64,000 nucleotides of DNA from Rahnella inusitata (GCF_003263515.1 NZ_JYDE01000021.1:62001-126000); one strand, 5' to 3'; shown: positions 17,739 to 27,022, numbered from the stretch's first letter. Numbers and translations: made by a program. The notes: a model not told the origin generated them from the sequence alone.

Positions 17739-18719
17739 CTACCGCTTCGGCAATTCTTCAGAAAACCGCACAGTAATCGCATCGCGTTCATATCCCTGAC
17801 GTTCGGTCAGGATCTGATACAGCTCAGGCCGACGGCCTGATATCCAGCGGCGGCCGGTGCTCATCGGGATTAGCGACAGATCCAGTACGGCGCGTACCAT
17901 CGCGTCACCGGCGGCCCAGGTTTCTTCTACGATGCGGCCATAGGGGTCAAGGATCATCGCGTTGCCGGTGCGTACTTCGTCATCGTCAGCGCCCACACCG
18001 TTACTGAACAAAATAAACAGACCATTATCGTGGGCGCGGGCGGGCAGCCAGCGCATCAGCCATTCGCGGCCATCGGGGCCTTTGAACGCGGCGGTGATTT
18101 CTGCTTTGCGTTCTGCGCGTTGCTCCCAGAGTTCCAGCGGGATTGGCTTCATTCCGTGCGGACTGCGGGAATTCGTGCCACCGGTCTGATGCGGTGCCAG
18201 CAGGATATCGGCGCCGAGCAGCGCGGTTACGCGCACGTTTTCCACCAGATTATTATCCCAGCAGATCAGAATACCGACCTTCACTCCCCAGGGGGTATCA
18301 AACACCGTAAAGCCTTCGCCGCTGCTGATCGCCGGATGTTCAAAGGCGTGCAACTTGCGATGGGTATGCAGCGAACCGTCCGGCATGCAGGCCACGTAGG
18401 CATTATAGAGCCGGCCATCTGCGGCACGTTCGATCAACCCCGCACCAATCAGCATCTGATGTTTGATCGCCAGCGCGCGGATTAGGGCTATCGACGGGCC
18501 GGTTTCCACCGGTTCCGCCAGCGCTTCAACGCCCGCAACGCTGAGCTTCGGCACATGCCAGTAGCCGGTGATACACATTTCAGGAAAAGCGAGGATCTTC
18601 ACGCCTTCGACGGCGGCTTGCCCGATGAATTTCTCCATCATCAGCAGGTTATATTTCTTATCACCTGCCTGATGCTGGAACTGAATCACTGCCGCTTTGA
18701 TTGACTGAGTGTTTTGCAT
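17739..18719 (-). CDS. Carbon-nitrogen hydrolase (nitrilase superfamily)
   Basis: The 326-residue enzyme shows the Glu-Lys-Cys triad context: FPEMCITGY, HRKLHAFEH and VGILICWDNNLVENVR. It would hydrolyse a nitrile or amide; members of this shape include aliphatic amidases and N-carbamoyl hydrolases, and the sequence alone does not decide. GGAG lies 7 bases before the ATG. A LysR gene is transcribed divergently 112 bases away and probably regulates it. Confidence 0.87.
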   Translation of the reverse strand: MQNTQSIKAAVIQFQHQAGDKKYNLLMMEKFIGQAAVEGVKILAFPEMCITGYWHVPKLSVAGVEALAEPVETGPSIALIRALAIKHQMLIGAGLIERAADGRLYNAYVACMPDGSLHTHRKLHAFEHPAISSGEGFTVFDTPWGVKVGILICWDNNLVENVRVTALLGADILLAPHQTGGTNSRSPHGMKPIPLELWEQRAERKAEITAAFKGPDGREWLMRWLPARAHDNGLFILFSNGVGADDDEVRTGNAMILDPYGRIVEETWAAGDAMVRAVLDLSLIPMSTGRRWISGRRPELYQILTERQGYERDAITVRFSEELPKR

Positions 18720-18831
18720 TGCTGTTCTCCGGACGTTTTCAGGGGGGCTGTTGACGCTGGTATTACAGCAAGCGGGCTGATAACTTTATAATGAAGATTT
18801 TTCCAATCCTGATAACCCTTTGGAATGCAAA

Positions 18832-19701
18832 ATGAACCTGCGTTTACTCCACGCTTTTGTGATGCTGGCTGAAAAAGAGAATTATGCCGACGCCGCTGAC
18901 GCGCTGGCGATATCCCAGCCCGCGCTGACCAAACAGATCAATCTGCTCGAATCACTGCTGAATGTTGCTCTGTTTTCGCGCGGGCGGCAGGGCACGCGCC
19001 TGACCACCGGCGGCCAGCTGTTACTGCCTGAGGCGAAAAAGGTTTTGAAGCAAAACGCGGTGTTTCTGCAACACGCGGCGCAGGTGGCAAAAGGCGGTGA
19101 AGGGGTGATTGCCGCCGGGTTCGGGTTATCGGGTTTTATCTTCGCGCCGCAGTGCATTGCGCGATTCAGAGCGGAATATCCGGGGGTGGAATTCCGGCTG
19201 GAGGATTTACCGTCTGCGCAGCAATACGACATGTTGCACAGCGGGGAACTGCAGGTGGGATTTGTCCGCGTGCCGCCGCCCGCGCCGCTCAGTTATCAGG
19301 TGCTGTTTGAAGATAATCTGGTGCTGGTTGCGCCGGAAGATAACGGGTTGAGCTTGAGCGACTGGCTTAAGAAATTGCCCCTGTTGCGCTTATACGCTGA
19401 GCGGGGTCGCGGCCTGAATGCGCAAACCGACCGCTTTCTGGAGGAGAACCGTTGTTTTGCGTCATCCACCCAGCAGGCGGAAGATATCCAGACCATCGTC
19501 GCGCTGGTGATCGCCGGAGTGGGTGTGGCGCTGTTGCCGCAAAGCGTTACCTACATCGCACCGCCGGGGCTGAAGATTATTCCGCTGACCGGCGACGGCA
19601 CGCGCTGGCAGGTAGGTATCGCGTGGGATCCGCAGACCACTGATCCAGTCCGCGATAACTTTGTGAAGATGGTGACCGGCTACGGCCACGCGGTCGGTTG
19701 A
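18832..19701 (+). CDS. LysR-family regulator divergent from the nitrilase gene
   Basis: The 290-residue protein begins MNLRLLHAFVMLAEKENYADAADA with the winged-helix recognition segment ISQPALTKQINLLE, followed by a ligand-binding domain (about residues 90-290). The ATG at 18832 is 6 bases after GGAA; a TTG four codons earlier is in frame but lacks a site. Divergent placement next to the nitrilase gene suggests it is the local activator. Confidence 0.88.
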   Translation: MNLRLLHAFVMLAEKENYADAADALAISQPALTKQINLLESLLNVALFSRGRQGTRLTTGGQLLLPEAKKVLKQNAVFLQHAAQVAKGGEGVIAAGFGLSGFIFAPQCIARFRAEYPGVEFRLEDLPSAQQYDMLHSGELQVGFVRVPPPAPLSYQVLFEDNLVLVAPEDNGLSLSDWLKKLPLLRLYAERGRGLNAQTDRFLEENRCFASSTQQAEDIQTIVALVIAGVGVALLPQSVTYIAPPGLKIIPLTGDGTRWQVGIAWDPQTTDPVRDNFVKMVTGYGHAVG

Positions 19702-19713
19702 GAACTTATAAGA

Positions 19714-20685
19714 CTAACTTTCCTGATGCAGCGACTGCATAACGCGCGCATGTTCGCTGGCATCGAGGCAGACAAATTCCGGCAGCAGGCTGGCGGCGGC
19801 CTGTTTCAGCGCATCGATCAAGGCCACCACGCTCGGGCGCGGCGGCTTCGATTGCGGCGTAGTCACACCAAAATAATAGGGGATTTCAACGTCCAGCTCC
19901 CTGAGCACCACGCCCGCCACCGGTAAACCGTAGGCTGTCACCGGCTCCATAATCGCCACGCCCAGTCCTGAACGAATACATGACAGAATATTCACCGACG
20001 AGTTGGTCTCAATGACACCGGCCGGTTTGACCTTCGCTTTGCGTAAAACCTGCTCATAACGCCTGCGCAGGCGATACGGGTTATACGGCGTAATCAGCTT
20101 ACGCGCGGCCAGATCGCCGAGCGATACCTGACTTTTTTGCGCCAGCGGATCGTCTTCTCGGAGCGCCAGTACGCAGCGCGATTGACCAATCCAGTGCACC
20201 TGAACGCCCTGATGCTCCAGCGGCAGACTGCTGACCCCCAGCTCCGCCTGACCGGTAATGATCGCATGTGCCGCCTGCTCGGCGGAATCACTGAGAATTT
20301 GCACCGCGTCGTCGAGGCTGATCCTCGCCAGCGCCGTGGGCAGCAGCCCTGATGACATGGACGGTGTCGCGGCGATCAGCAGCGGCGTTTTTTCTTCTTT
20401 CCAGATTTCATTCGCCCGCAGGCGTATCTGCTGGAGTGAACTTAGCGCCGTTTCGACATATTCGTGCAGCCGCAATGCCTGCTCGGTCGGATAGATGCGC
20501 GGACCGTTTCGCAAAAATAACGGATAGCCAATGGCGTTTTCTAAATCCTGAATCAGCCGGGTCACGGCGGGCTGCGAGCGCTGTAATACCTTCGCGGCTG
20601 CGGTCACGCTGCCGGAGGAAATCACCGCCGAGAAGGCTTCCAGCTGGCGAAGATCAAGATCGTTGAGTGAAGTCATTTTCTGCAT
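19714..20685 (-). CDS. LysR-family regulator divergent from the monooxygenase operon
   Basis: This 323-residue protein has an N-terminal helix-turn-helix (LRQLEAFSAVISSGSVTAAAK, RSQPAVTRLIQDLE) and a C-terminal effector domain with the SRCVLALREDDPLA and IRSGLGVAIMEPV blocks. AGGA lies 7 bases before its ATG. It is convergent with the previous LysR gene (12-base gap) and divergent from the flavin monooxygenase gene. The AT-rich 165-bp gap at 20686-20850 probably holds the shared operator. Control of the 20.8-26.5 kb operon is inferred. Confidence 0.88.
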   Translation of the reverse strand: MQKMTSLNDLDLRQLEAFSAVISSGSVTAAAKVLQRSQPAVTRLIQDLENAIGYPLFLRNGPRIYPTEQALRLHEYVETALSSLQQIRLRANEIWKEEKTPLLIAATPSMSSGLLPTALARISLDDAVQILSDSAEQAAHAIITGQAELGVSSLPLEHQGVQVHWIGQSRCVLALREDDPLAQKSQVSLGDLAARKLITPYNPYRLRRRYEQVLRKAKVKPAGVIETNSSVNILSCIRSGLGVAIMEPVTAYGLPVAGVVLRELDVEIPYYFGVTTPQSKPPRPSVVALIDALKQAAASLLPEFVCLDASEHARVMQSLHQES

Positions 20686-20850
20686 CCGGGGATCCTATTT
20701 TCATCGACCACGATTATCAATTGCATTTTTTGAATAAGCTAATTATTAATTAGTATTAAGAATGTGCATACACATTAATTCATAATGCGTTTTTCGTATA
20801 ATTGATTATGCGTTGCTTCGCTTAATTATTCGTCGCTCAGGGGTGAAATT

Positions 20851-22314
20851 ATGTCCGCACAGGTTGACCGCCAAACCGGTTTAGACGCACTGGAACAGCG
20901 CCTGGCTGAGGATCTGTCTTTACTTGAGCTGCCCGCCAAGCCCTGGGTAGCGGAACGTACGCATGACGGTGAACGGGTGCGTGACGTGGTGGTGATCGGC
21001 GCGGGGATGTGTGGTCTGGCAGTAACGGCAAAACTGATCCTGACAGGGATTAATAACGTCGTCGCTTACGATGCTGCGCCCGCCGGACTAGAAGGGCCGT
21101 GGGTGACGTTTGCCCGTATGGAAACCTTGCGTTCGCCTAAAACCCTGCACGGCCCGGCGCTTGGTCTGCCGCAGCTGACCTTCCGCGCATGGTTTACCGC
21201 GCAGTGGGGCAGTGAAGCCTGGGAATCGTTGGATAAAATTCCTAAACAGCAGTGGATGGAGTATCTGGTCTGGTATCGCAACGTGCTGGATTTGCCGGTG
21301 CGTAACAATGTACGTATGACCGGTATTGCAGAAGCAGGTGATCTGATTGCGCTCGATCTCGAGGGTGCCGAAACGGGCAGGGTGTACACGCGGCATCTGG
21401 TGCTGGCCACCGGCCGCTCAGGTCTGGGCGGTTTTGCCGTTCCCGATTTTCTCGATGGGATCGACCGCCGCTTCTGGGCGCACTCGGCTGACGACATTGA
21501 TTTTACCGCGCTGCAAGGCAAACGTATTGCGGTGATCGGCGCAGGCGCATCTTCAATGGACAACGCCGCGACGGCTCTGGAATCCGGTGCCGCTTCCGTT
21601 GACCTGCTGATCCGCCGCAAAGAAATGCCGCGTATCAACAAAATGACCGGTATTGGCAGTCAGGGCGTGGTGCACGGTATGCATCAGTTGCCCGATGCGT
21701 GGAAATGGAAATTCGTGGATTACACCGCCGCGTCCCAGACGCCGCCACCGCGTTCATCAACCCTGCGTGTTTCCCGCCATCCGAATGCCCGCTTTTTGCT
21801 CGATTGCGGCATCCGCGCAGTGACACAAGAGGCGGAAAACCTGTTGATTGAGACCACACAGCAACCGATGCGTTACGACTTTCTGATCGCCGCGACCGGT
21901 TTCAAAAATGATTTCAGCGGTCGCCCGGAGTTTGCCGCGCTGGCACCCCATATCCGCAGCTGGTCGGATGGCCGCTATACGCCAGAGATGGGCGCGCCGC
22001 GTGAGGACATGCTGGCGTCTCCCGATCTTGGCCCTGCCTTTGAGTTTCGTGAAAAAATTCCCGGTGCGTGCCCGATGCTGGCACACATCCACTGTTTCAA
22101 CGATGCGGCCATGCTGACGCACGGCAAAGTGTCCGGCGATATTCCGGCGGTCAGCGCCGGTGCCGACCGTCTGGTGCGCGGTATTACCGCCTCACTGTTC
22201 GCCGAAGATGTTGAAACACATTTCGCCAGCCTTATCGCTTATGACATTCCCGAACTTCAGGGAGATGAATGGCTTGATTCCACTCCCTTACTTAATAAGG
22301 ACAACGCATTGTGA
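20851..22314 (+). CDS. FAD/NAD(P)-binding flavin monooxygenase-like oxidoreductase
   Basis: The 487-residue protein has an FAD-binding Rossmann motif VVVIGAGMCGLAV near residue 50 and a second dinucleotide motif IAVIGAGASSMD near residue 230. This is the two-domain layout of class B flavin monooxygenases and related oxidoreductases. The substrate is unknown. The stop overlaps the next start in GTGA, so it leads an operon with two CMD-fold proteins and an amino-acid-type ABC importer. Oxidation of an imported nitrogen- or sulfur-containing compound is a reasonable inference. Confidence 0.85.
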   Translation: MSAQVDRQTGLDALEQRLAEDLSLLELPAKPWVAERTHDGERVRDVVVIGAGMCGLAVTAKLILTGINNVVAYDAAPAGLEGPWVTFARMETLRSPKTLHGPALGLPQLTFRAWFTAQWGSEAWESLDKIPKQQWMEYLVWYRNVLDLPVRNNVRMTGIAEAGDLIALDLEGAETGRVYTRHLVLATGRSGLGGFAVPDFLDGIDRRFWAHSADDIDFTALQGKRIAVIGAGASSMDNAATALESGAASVDLLIRRKEMPRINKMTGIGSQGVVHGMHQLPDAWKWKFVDYTAASQTPPPRSSTLRVSRHPNARFLLDCGIRAVTQEAENLLIETTQQPMRYDFLIAATGFKNDFSGRPEFAALAPHIRSWSDGRYTPEMGAPREDMLASPDLGPAFEFREKIPGACPMLAHIHCFNDAAMLTHGKVSGDIPAVSAGADRLVRGITASLFAEDVETHFASLIAYDIPELQGDEWLDSTPLLNKDNAL

Positions 22315-22793
22315 CTGATGCAATAGACAAGGCGGCGGGGCTCTCGCCTGAGGATGCGCTCTACGCCACGCGGCGCTTTCGCCCGGAATTTGTAGACGGC
22401 GCAGAGCTGTGCCGCCTCTCGGTGTTAAAACCTGCAAACGATCAGGGTCTGGCGGCGGATTTACGGCTGGCGCTGGCTCAGCGCATCGCCGCGCTGAATG
22501 CCGACCACGCGCTGGTGCAGGACTATGCCGCCCAACTGGCGCAAGGTCAGCCGACGCCGACGGTGCTGGCGTTAGCCGCTGGGGAAACCCGCCTTGCCGA
22601 ACCGCTCGCGACCCTCGCCCGCCACGTGGATTTCGTCACGCTGACACCGGCGAGCGCCGAAGCCGGGGACATTCGCCGTTTGGAAGCTGCCGGGCTGACC
22701 AGTCCGCAGATTGTCGCGCTTTCCGAACTGATTGCCTTCGTCAATTTCCAGACCAAAGTGGCCGCCGGATTGCGCCTGATGGAGTTGTCATGA
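22311..22793 (+). CDS. CMD domain protein, Avi_7170 family
   Basis: This 160-residue protein starts at a GTG overlapping the monooxygenase stop. The C-terminal LEAAGLTSPQIVALSELIAFVNFQTKVAAGL resembles one repeat of the carboxymuconolactone-decarboxylase/AhpD fold but has no cysteine pair. It is thus unlikely to be a thiol peroxidase itself and may be a partner of the next gene, which does have CxxC. Its stop overlaps that gene in ATGA. The reaction is unknown. Confidence 0.75.
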   Translation: MTDAIDKAAGLSPEDALYATRRFRPEFVDGAELCRLSVLKPANDQGLAADLRLALAQRIAALNADHALVQDYAAQLAQGQPTPTVLALAAGETRLAEPLATLARHVDFVTLTPASAEAGDIRRLEAAGLTSPQIVALSELIAFVNFQTKVAAGLRLMELS

Positions 22794-23356
22794 TCCCCTC
22801 GGTAAAACTGAAGCCGCTGGTGTGGCATCCGCATATCGCCCCGGTCGACGTCTCTGATGCCACGCCGGAGCAGATTGAGGCCATGAAGGTCACGCCATCG
22901 AACAAGAAAATCTCGGAATATGTGCGCACGCTGGCGCATGACCCGGAGAGTTACGTGGCGCGTACCGTGCTGTTCAACGCCATTATGTATGTCGAAGGCG
23001 GGCTTCAACATGCCGATCGCGAGCTGGGTGCGCTGGGGGCGTCGATCGCCAACGGCTGCAAGTTCTGTGCGGTAGTGCATGCCAGGCGGCACGCCCACCT
23101 GACTCAAAGTGATGACGTGGTCAGCGCGCTGTACTTTGATAAACCGGCACTGCTCGCCCCGCGCGACGCGGCCATTGAACGTTTTGCCCGTCGCCTGTCG
23201 GCGGTTCCTTCGCAGGCGACCAAGGAAGATATCGCCGCTTTGCGATCCGCCGGCATGGATGACAAAGAAATCGTAGATCTTATCCACGCCATTTCCATCT
23301 TTGGCTGGGCCAACCGTCTGATGCACGTTCTCGGCCACGCCGATAGCGGCAAATAA
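22790..23356 (+). CDS. AhpD-like alkylhydroperoxidase domain protein, Avi_7169 family
   Basis: The 188-residue protein has the CMD core with GCKFCAVVHARRHAHL, that is a CxxC followed by His as in AhpD peroxidases, and a second helical repeat ending ISIFGWANRLMHVLG. The ATG at 22790 has GGAG 5 bases upstream and overlaps the previous stop; the frame is open much further upstream, but that part is a shadow of the preceding gene. It may protect against, or process, peroxy or flavin-derived intermediates of the monooxygenase. Confidence 0.82.
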   Translation: MIPSVKLKPLVWHPHIAPVDVSDATPEQIEAMKVTPSNKKISEYVRTLAHDPESYVARTVLFNAIMYVEGGLQHADRELGALGASIANGCKFCAVVHARRHAHLTQSDDVVSALYFDKPALLAPRDAAIERFARRLSAVPSQATKEDIAALRSAGMDDKEIVDLIHAISIFGWANRLMHVLGHADSGK

Positions 23357-23387
23357 CGTCAACGCAGCCTGAAGGAATTCACCCTAA

Positions 23388-24125
23388 ATGCTTGAACTCG
23401 ACAATATAAAGCTCTCTTACGGCAGCTCACAAATCCTCAACGGCGTGAACCTGTCGGTAAAACGCGGAGACGTGGTGTCCATTATCGGGCCGAGTGGCAC
23501 CGGTAAAACCACGCTGCTGCGTTGTATCAACTATCTGGCCAAACCGTCGTCCGGCAACATCACGTTCGATCAGATCCGCATGGATTATCAGTCTGTGAAC
23601 AAGGCCGCCGTTCAGGCGATCCGCCTGCGCACGGCGATGGTCTTCCAGCAATTCAACGTGTTCAAAAACATGACGGTCATTCAGAACGTCATGGATCCGC
23701 TGATGGTAGTGCAACGCAAGTCAGAGGATGAGGCGCGTAAAATCGCGCTGGAAGAACTGGATCGTGTTGGCCTCTCAGCGAAGCGCGATCACTATCCGTC
23801 ACAGCTTTCCGGCGGGCAGCTGCAACGCACGGGTATCGCCCGCGCGCTGGCGGTGCGCCCGGATGTCATCCTCTTCGACGAACCGACTTCATCGCTGGAT
23901 CCGGAACTCGTTGGCGAAGTGCTGAAAGTCATCAAAGACGTCACTTCATCCGGCATCACCTCGCTGCTGGTCACTCATGAGATGCAGTTTGCGAAAAGCG
24001 TCTCCAGCCGCATCGTGTTTATGGATAAAGGCGTCGTCGCCTCCGAAGGGAGTCCGGCCGACATTTTCGATACACCATCCAATCCGCGACTTGCACAGTT
24101 CCTGAATTCTGAACACTCACTCTAA
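23388..24125 (+). CDS. Polar amino-acid ABC transporter ATPase
   Basis: The 245-residue ATPase has Walker A IIGPSGTGKTTLLRCIN, Q-loop MVFQQFNVFKNMTV, signature LSGGQLQRTGIARALA and Walker B VILFDEPTSSLDPE. The GlnQ/HisP class usually reads [15 protein letters not shown], so two positions are atypical here. It is the fourth gene of the operon and precedes its binding protein by 18 bases. Confidence 0.92.
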   Translation: MLELDNIKLSYGSSQILNGVNLSVKRGDVVSIIGPSGTGKTTLLRCINYLAKPSSGNITFDQIRMDYQSVNKAAVQAIRLRTAMVFQQFNVFKNMTVIQNVMDPLMVVQRKSEDEARKIALEELDRVGLSAKRDHYPSQLSGGQLQRTGIARALAVRPDVILFDEPTSSLDPELVGEVLKVIKDVTSSGITSLLVTHEMQFAKSVSSRIVFMDKGVVASEGSPADIFDTPSNPRLAQFLNSEHSL

Positions 24126-24143
24126 TAAAAAAGGATCCAAACA

Positions 24144-24971
24144 ATGCCTGCAAACAACACCACTTTCCGTCGCCGTCTCAGCCTGAGCGTTCTGGGCACC
24201 GTGGCTATCGCTGTCTCTGCCATGAGCACTGGCTATGCCGAGACCGTTCGAACCATCAAGATTGCCACGGCGGCGGAGTCCAAACCGCTGTCATGGGGCG
24301 CTATCGGCGTTGAGCCACAAGGCTATGAGCCTGATCTGTTGCGCGCCATCAACGCGAAGCTGCCGCAGTACAAATTTGTGCTGGAAGGTGCGGCGGATAT
24401 CGCCCAGGAAACCGGGCTGGCAACCGGTAAATACGATATGGCGACCGGCGGTTTTTACATCGCACCGGCGCGCAGTAAGCAGTTCTTGATCCCGGCTACC
24501 CCGATGGGTGCCAGCCTGATGAAGATCTACAGCCGTAAAGACAGCAACCTTAATGACATTAAATCCCTGGTCGGTAAGAAAATTGTGCCGGTGACGGCAG
24601 GCGGCGGGGTCTACAAGTTTGTGAACCAGTGGCAGCAGGAAAACCCGGATTATAAAGTGACCATCACTGCCTCCAGCGCCGGTGTGCCTTATCCGGACCG
24701 CCTGAAAGAAGTCCAGAGCGGCAAATATGACGCGCTGATCCTGCCGTCGAATCTCGGTGAACAAACCGTCATCGACAACCAGAAACTGAACATTCAGGCC
24801 AGCGAACCGGTTTCTATCAACAATACCTATGTGCTTATCCACCGCTCGGACGAAAACCAGCCGCTGGCAGATGACGTGAACAAAGCGCTGAAAGAACTGA
24901 AAGACGACGGCACCATGGACAAGCTCTCGCAGAAGTGGTTCGGCGAAGACGTTGTGCAATACATGAAGTAA
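24144..24971 (+). CDS. Periplasmic binding protein of an amino-acid-type ABC importer
   Basis: This 275-residue product has a signal peptide ending near STGYA and a type 3 solute-binding domain: VEPQGYEPDLLRAINAKLP, ATGKYDMATGGFYIAPARSKQF and NKALKELKDDGTMDKLSQKWFG. AAGGA precedes the ATG. The ligand is unknown; linkage to a monooxygenase suggests a modified amino acid or small zwitterion rather than a common nutrient. Confidence 0.9.
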   Translation: MPANNTTFRRRLSLSVLGTVAIAVSAMSTGYAETVRTIKIATAAESKPLSWGAIGVEPQGYEPDLLRAINAKLPQYKFVLEGAADIAQETGLATGKYDMATGGFYIAPARSKQFLIPATPMGASLMKIYSRKDSNLNDIKSLVGKKIVPVTAGGGVYKFVNQWQQENPDYKVTITASSAGVPYPDRLKEVQSGKYDALILPSNLGEQTVIDNQKLNIQASEPVSINNTYVLIHRSDENQPLADDVNKALKELKDDGTMDKLSQKWFGEDVVQYMK

Positions 24972-25038
24972 GGCGCGAGGCGCATATGACTGCTTTCTGC
25001 AACGGTGATAGCCGAATTTACAACCAGGAGAATTGAAC

Positions 25039-25746
25039 GTGGAACTCTCATCAATGATCCCTGAGCTGCTTTCGGCTTTGCCGTTGACGCTCGCGATTAT
25101 GTTTGTGGCGCTTGTCGCCGGTTTCGTGCTGGCAATAATGGCGACCGTTTTACGGGTTCGCAGGATCCCGGTACTCAGCCAGCTGGCGGATCTGTACGTC
25201 TCGTATGCCCGCAGCGTGCCGGTGGTACTGCAACTGTTCGTCGCATTCTACGGGCTGCCGGTGGTCGTGGGGCTGTTCGGCATGAAGGATTTTATTACGC
25301 CGACGCTGGCCTCGATGGTCGGGCTGAGCCTGTATCACGGCGGATATTTGTCAGAAGTGATTCGCCCGGCCTATCTGGCGGTTGAGCGAGGTCAGCACGA
25401 TGCGGCGGACAGTCTGGGCTACACCTTCCGTCAGAAAATAACCCGCATCGCAGGCCCGCAGGCGCTGCACATCGGCTTACCCGGCTACGGCAATGCGGTC
25501 ATTTATATGATCCACAACGTGGCGCTGGTGATGTACATCGGTGCGGCGGATGTGATGGCGACAGCGCACCTGATCATGGAACGTTCGTATAACCAGTATC
25601 AGTTCGGCACCTATCTGGTGCTGGGGGTGATCTACTCCATGCTGTGCCTGATTTCGTGGCTGATTATTCGTTTCTTTGAGCTGCGTTTTGCCCGTTACCA
25701 TTCCAAAACGGCACCGGCGAAAATTAAACTCACCGCGAGCATCTGA
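25039..25746 (+). CDS. Amino-acid ABC transporter permease (first)
   Basis: This 235-residue permease has five or six membrane helices and the EAA loop GQHDAADSLGYTF. The GTG at 25039 is 8 bases after AGGAG; a TTG two codons earlier is too close. With the next gene it forms a heterodimeric HisM/HisQ-type channel. Confidence 0.88.
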   Translation: MELSSMIPELLSALPLTLAIMFVALVAGFVLAIMATVLRVRRIPVLSQLADLYVSYARSVPVVLQLFVAFYGLPVVVGLFGMKDFITPTLASMVGLSLYHGGYLSEVIRPAYLAVERGQHDAADSLGYTFRQKITRIAGPQALHIGLPGYGNAVIYMIHNVALVMYIGAADVMATAHLIMERSYNQYQFGTYLVLGVIYSMLCLISWLIIRFFELRFARYHSKTAPAKIKLTASI

Positions 25747-25766
25747 CGCAGAGAAGGGTTTTAACT

Positions 25767-26459
25767 ATGTTTGATATTGATGTTTTGCTGCCGGATTTCC
25801 TGAGTATTCTTGACGCCGTGCCGGTCACACTGGCCATGGCGTTGACGATTTTTATCTTCTCAACGCTGGTGGGGGGCCTGTTTGCGCTGATCGAATACCG
25901 GAAAATCCCGGTGCTGCGCGAACTGGTGGTGGCGTACAAAATTGCCTTCAAAGGCATTCCGATGGTGGTGATGATTTTTCTCGCATACTACGGCCTGCCA
26001 CCGGCGCTGCACTTCATCGCCTCGCTGTTTGGCGTCAGCTACAACGCGCACTCGCTGCCGAACTGGACGATTGTGATTGTCGCGTTGACGGCCTGTGTGG
26101 CTGCGTTTCAGGCGGAGGTGATCAAAGGGGCGCTCAATTCGTTTGATACCGGTCAGTCCGACGCGGCCCATTCGCTGGGGTATAAAAATAGCCAGCTGTT
26201 CCGGCGTGTAATGTTCCCGCAGGTGATCATCGCGGCGATCCCCGATCTGGCGAACTCGTTTATGGTGATTATGAAGGCGCTGTCACTGGCATTCGCCATT
26301 GAAGTGGTGGACATTTTCGCCCAGGCGCAGCTTACCGCCGCGCTGAATTACTATTATCTTGAGGCATTTCTGGTCGCGGTAGTGTTCTACATGGTGATCG
26401 CCTACGTGGTCACCAAAATCGCCGACAAGCTTGAGGCAAGGCTCAGGATCCGCACCTGA
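25767..26459 (+). CDS. Amino-acid ABC transporter permease (second)
   Basis: The 230-residue permease is homologous in layout to its neighbour: N-terminal helices, a PMVVMIFLAYYGLPP segment and the EAA loop FDTGQSDAAHSLGYKN. It lies 20 bases after the first permease gene and is followed by a strong hairpin, so it closes the six- to seven-gene operon that starts at the monooxygenase. Confidence 0.88.
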   Translation: MFDIDVLLPDFLSILDAVPVTLAMALTIFIFSTLVGGLFALIEYRKIPVLRELVVAYKIAFKGIPMVVMIFLAYYGLPPALHFIASLFGVSYNAHSLPNWTIVIVALTACVAAFQAEVIKGALNSFDTGQSDAAHSLGYKNSQLFRRVMFPQVIIAAIPDLANSFMVIMKALSLAFAIEVVDIFAQAQLTAALNYYYLEAFLVAVVFYMVIAYVVTKIADKLEARLRIRT

Positions 26460-26485
26460 GAGAGGGGGAGCAACGTTTTTAGATC

Positions 26486-26520
26486 TCCGGTCCGCTGAGC
26501 ACAAAATTCAGCGGGCCGGA
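26486..26520 (+). terminator. Terminator of the monooxygenase/amino-acid transporter operon
   Basis: TCCGGTCCGCTGA and TCAGCGGGCCGGA form 13 pairs with one G-U and a 9-base loop, 26 bases after the last permease gene. The T tail is short. Confidence 0.65.
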
Positions 26521-26578
26521 TTGCGAAAAGGGTTGCGGTGACGTTGACATTATCGGGCCTAAGCCACATCAGGCCTTC

Positions 26579-26760
26579 TTAAGGCTTCAGCTCGCCATAC
26601 TTATACGATGCCGTTACTCCGCCATCTATTAAGATATCGCTGCCGCTGATGTAGGTGCCATTTGGCCCGAAGAGAAACTCTGCCAATGCACCGATTTCAT
26701 CAGGGGTGCCGCCGCGACCGGCGGGGGATTTAGCGAGCATATTTTTATAAAATCCCCCAC
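26579..26760 (-). pseudogene. C-terminal remnant of a short-chain dehydrogenase/reductase
   Basis: The minus strand reads MLAKSPAGRGGTPDEIGAL and then the SDR ending with YISGSDILIDGGVTAS, stopping at 26579. Only about 55 residues of a normal 250 remain; the Rossmann part and YxxxK site are gone. The frame is open slightly upstream of the ATG at 26740 (WLRGGFYKN), then meets a LysR remnant on the other strand. It is a dead fragment. Confidence 0.75.
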
Positions 26761-26761
26761 G

Positions 26762-27022
26762 CAGCCAGCATTTGTTGCTTCTGATATTGCCAGCGAACTG
26801 TCTGCCGCACTGGCTGGCAGAACCTACAGTCAGATGGCGGATATTTCTGTGCGTCTGTATTTACAACGCGGAGAGCTGGTGAATGTGTTACCAGAACTTA
26901 ATTTTAAAGCCTGGCAACTGTATATTTTCCGCCCGCACCAGCCTTTACTGCCTGCCCGCACCCGTCTGGTCTTTGATCTGCTGACGCAGATCCTCAAAGA
27001 CCTGTTTCGGGAATCAAAATAG
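26762..27022 (+). pseudogene. C-terminal remnant of a LysR-family regulator
   Basis: From 26762 the frame reads QPAFVASDIASELSAALAG, then VRLYLQRGELVNVLPEL and LYIFRPHQPLLPARTRL, ending FRESK. This is the last 86 residues of a LysR effector domain; the DNA-binding part is missing. It begins almost exactly where the SDR remnant on the other strand ends. A divergent SDR-LysR pair probably lost both 5' halves and the promoter region in one deletion. An ATG at 26834 is internal and not a real start. Confidence 0.72.

Noticed and set aside
17581..17799. 72-codon frame running through the terminator between convergent genes
   Set aside because: It reads across a perfect 14-bp terminator and into the nitrilase gene; no motif and no ribosome site.
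22409..22789. Upstream extension of the AhpD-like gene
   Set aside because: The frame is open but overlaps the CMD gene in another frame; the ATG at 22790 has a ribosome site and starts the conserved domain.
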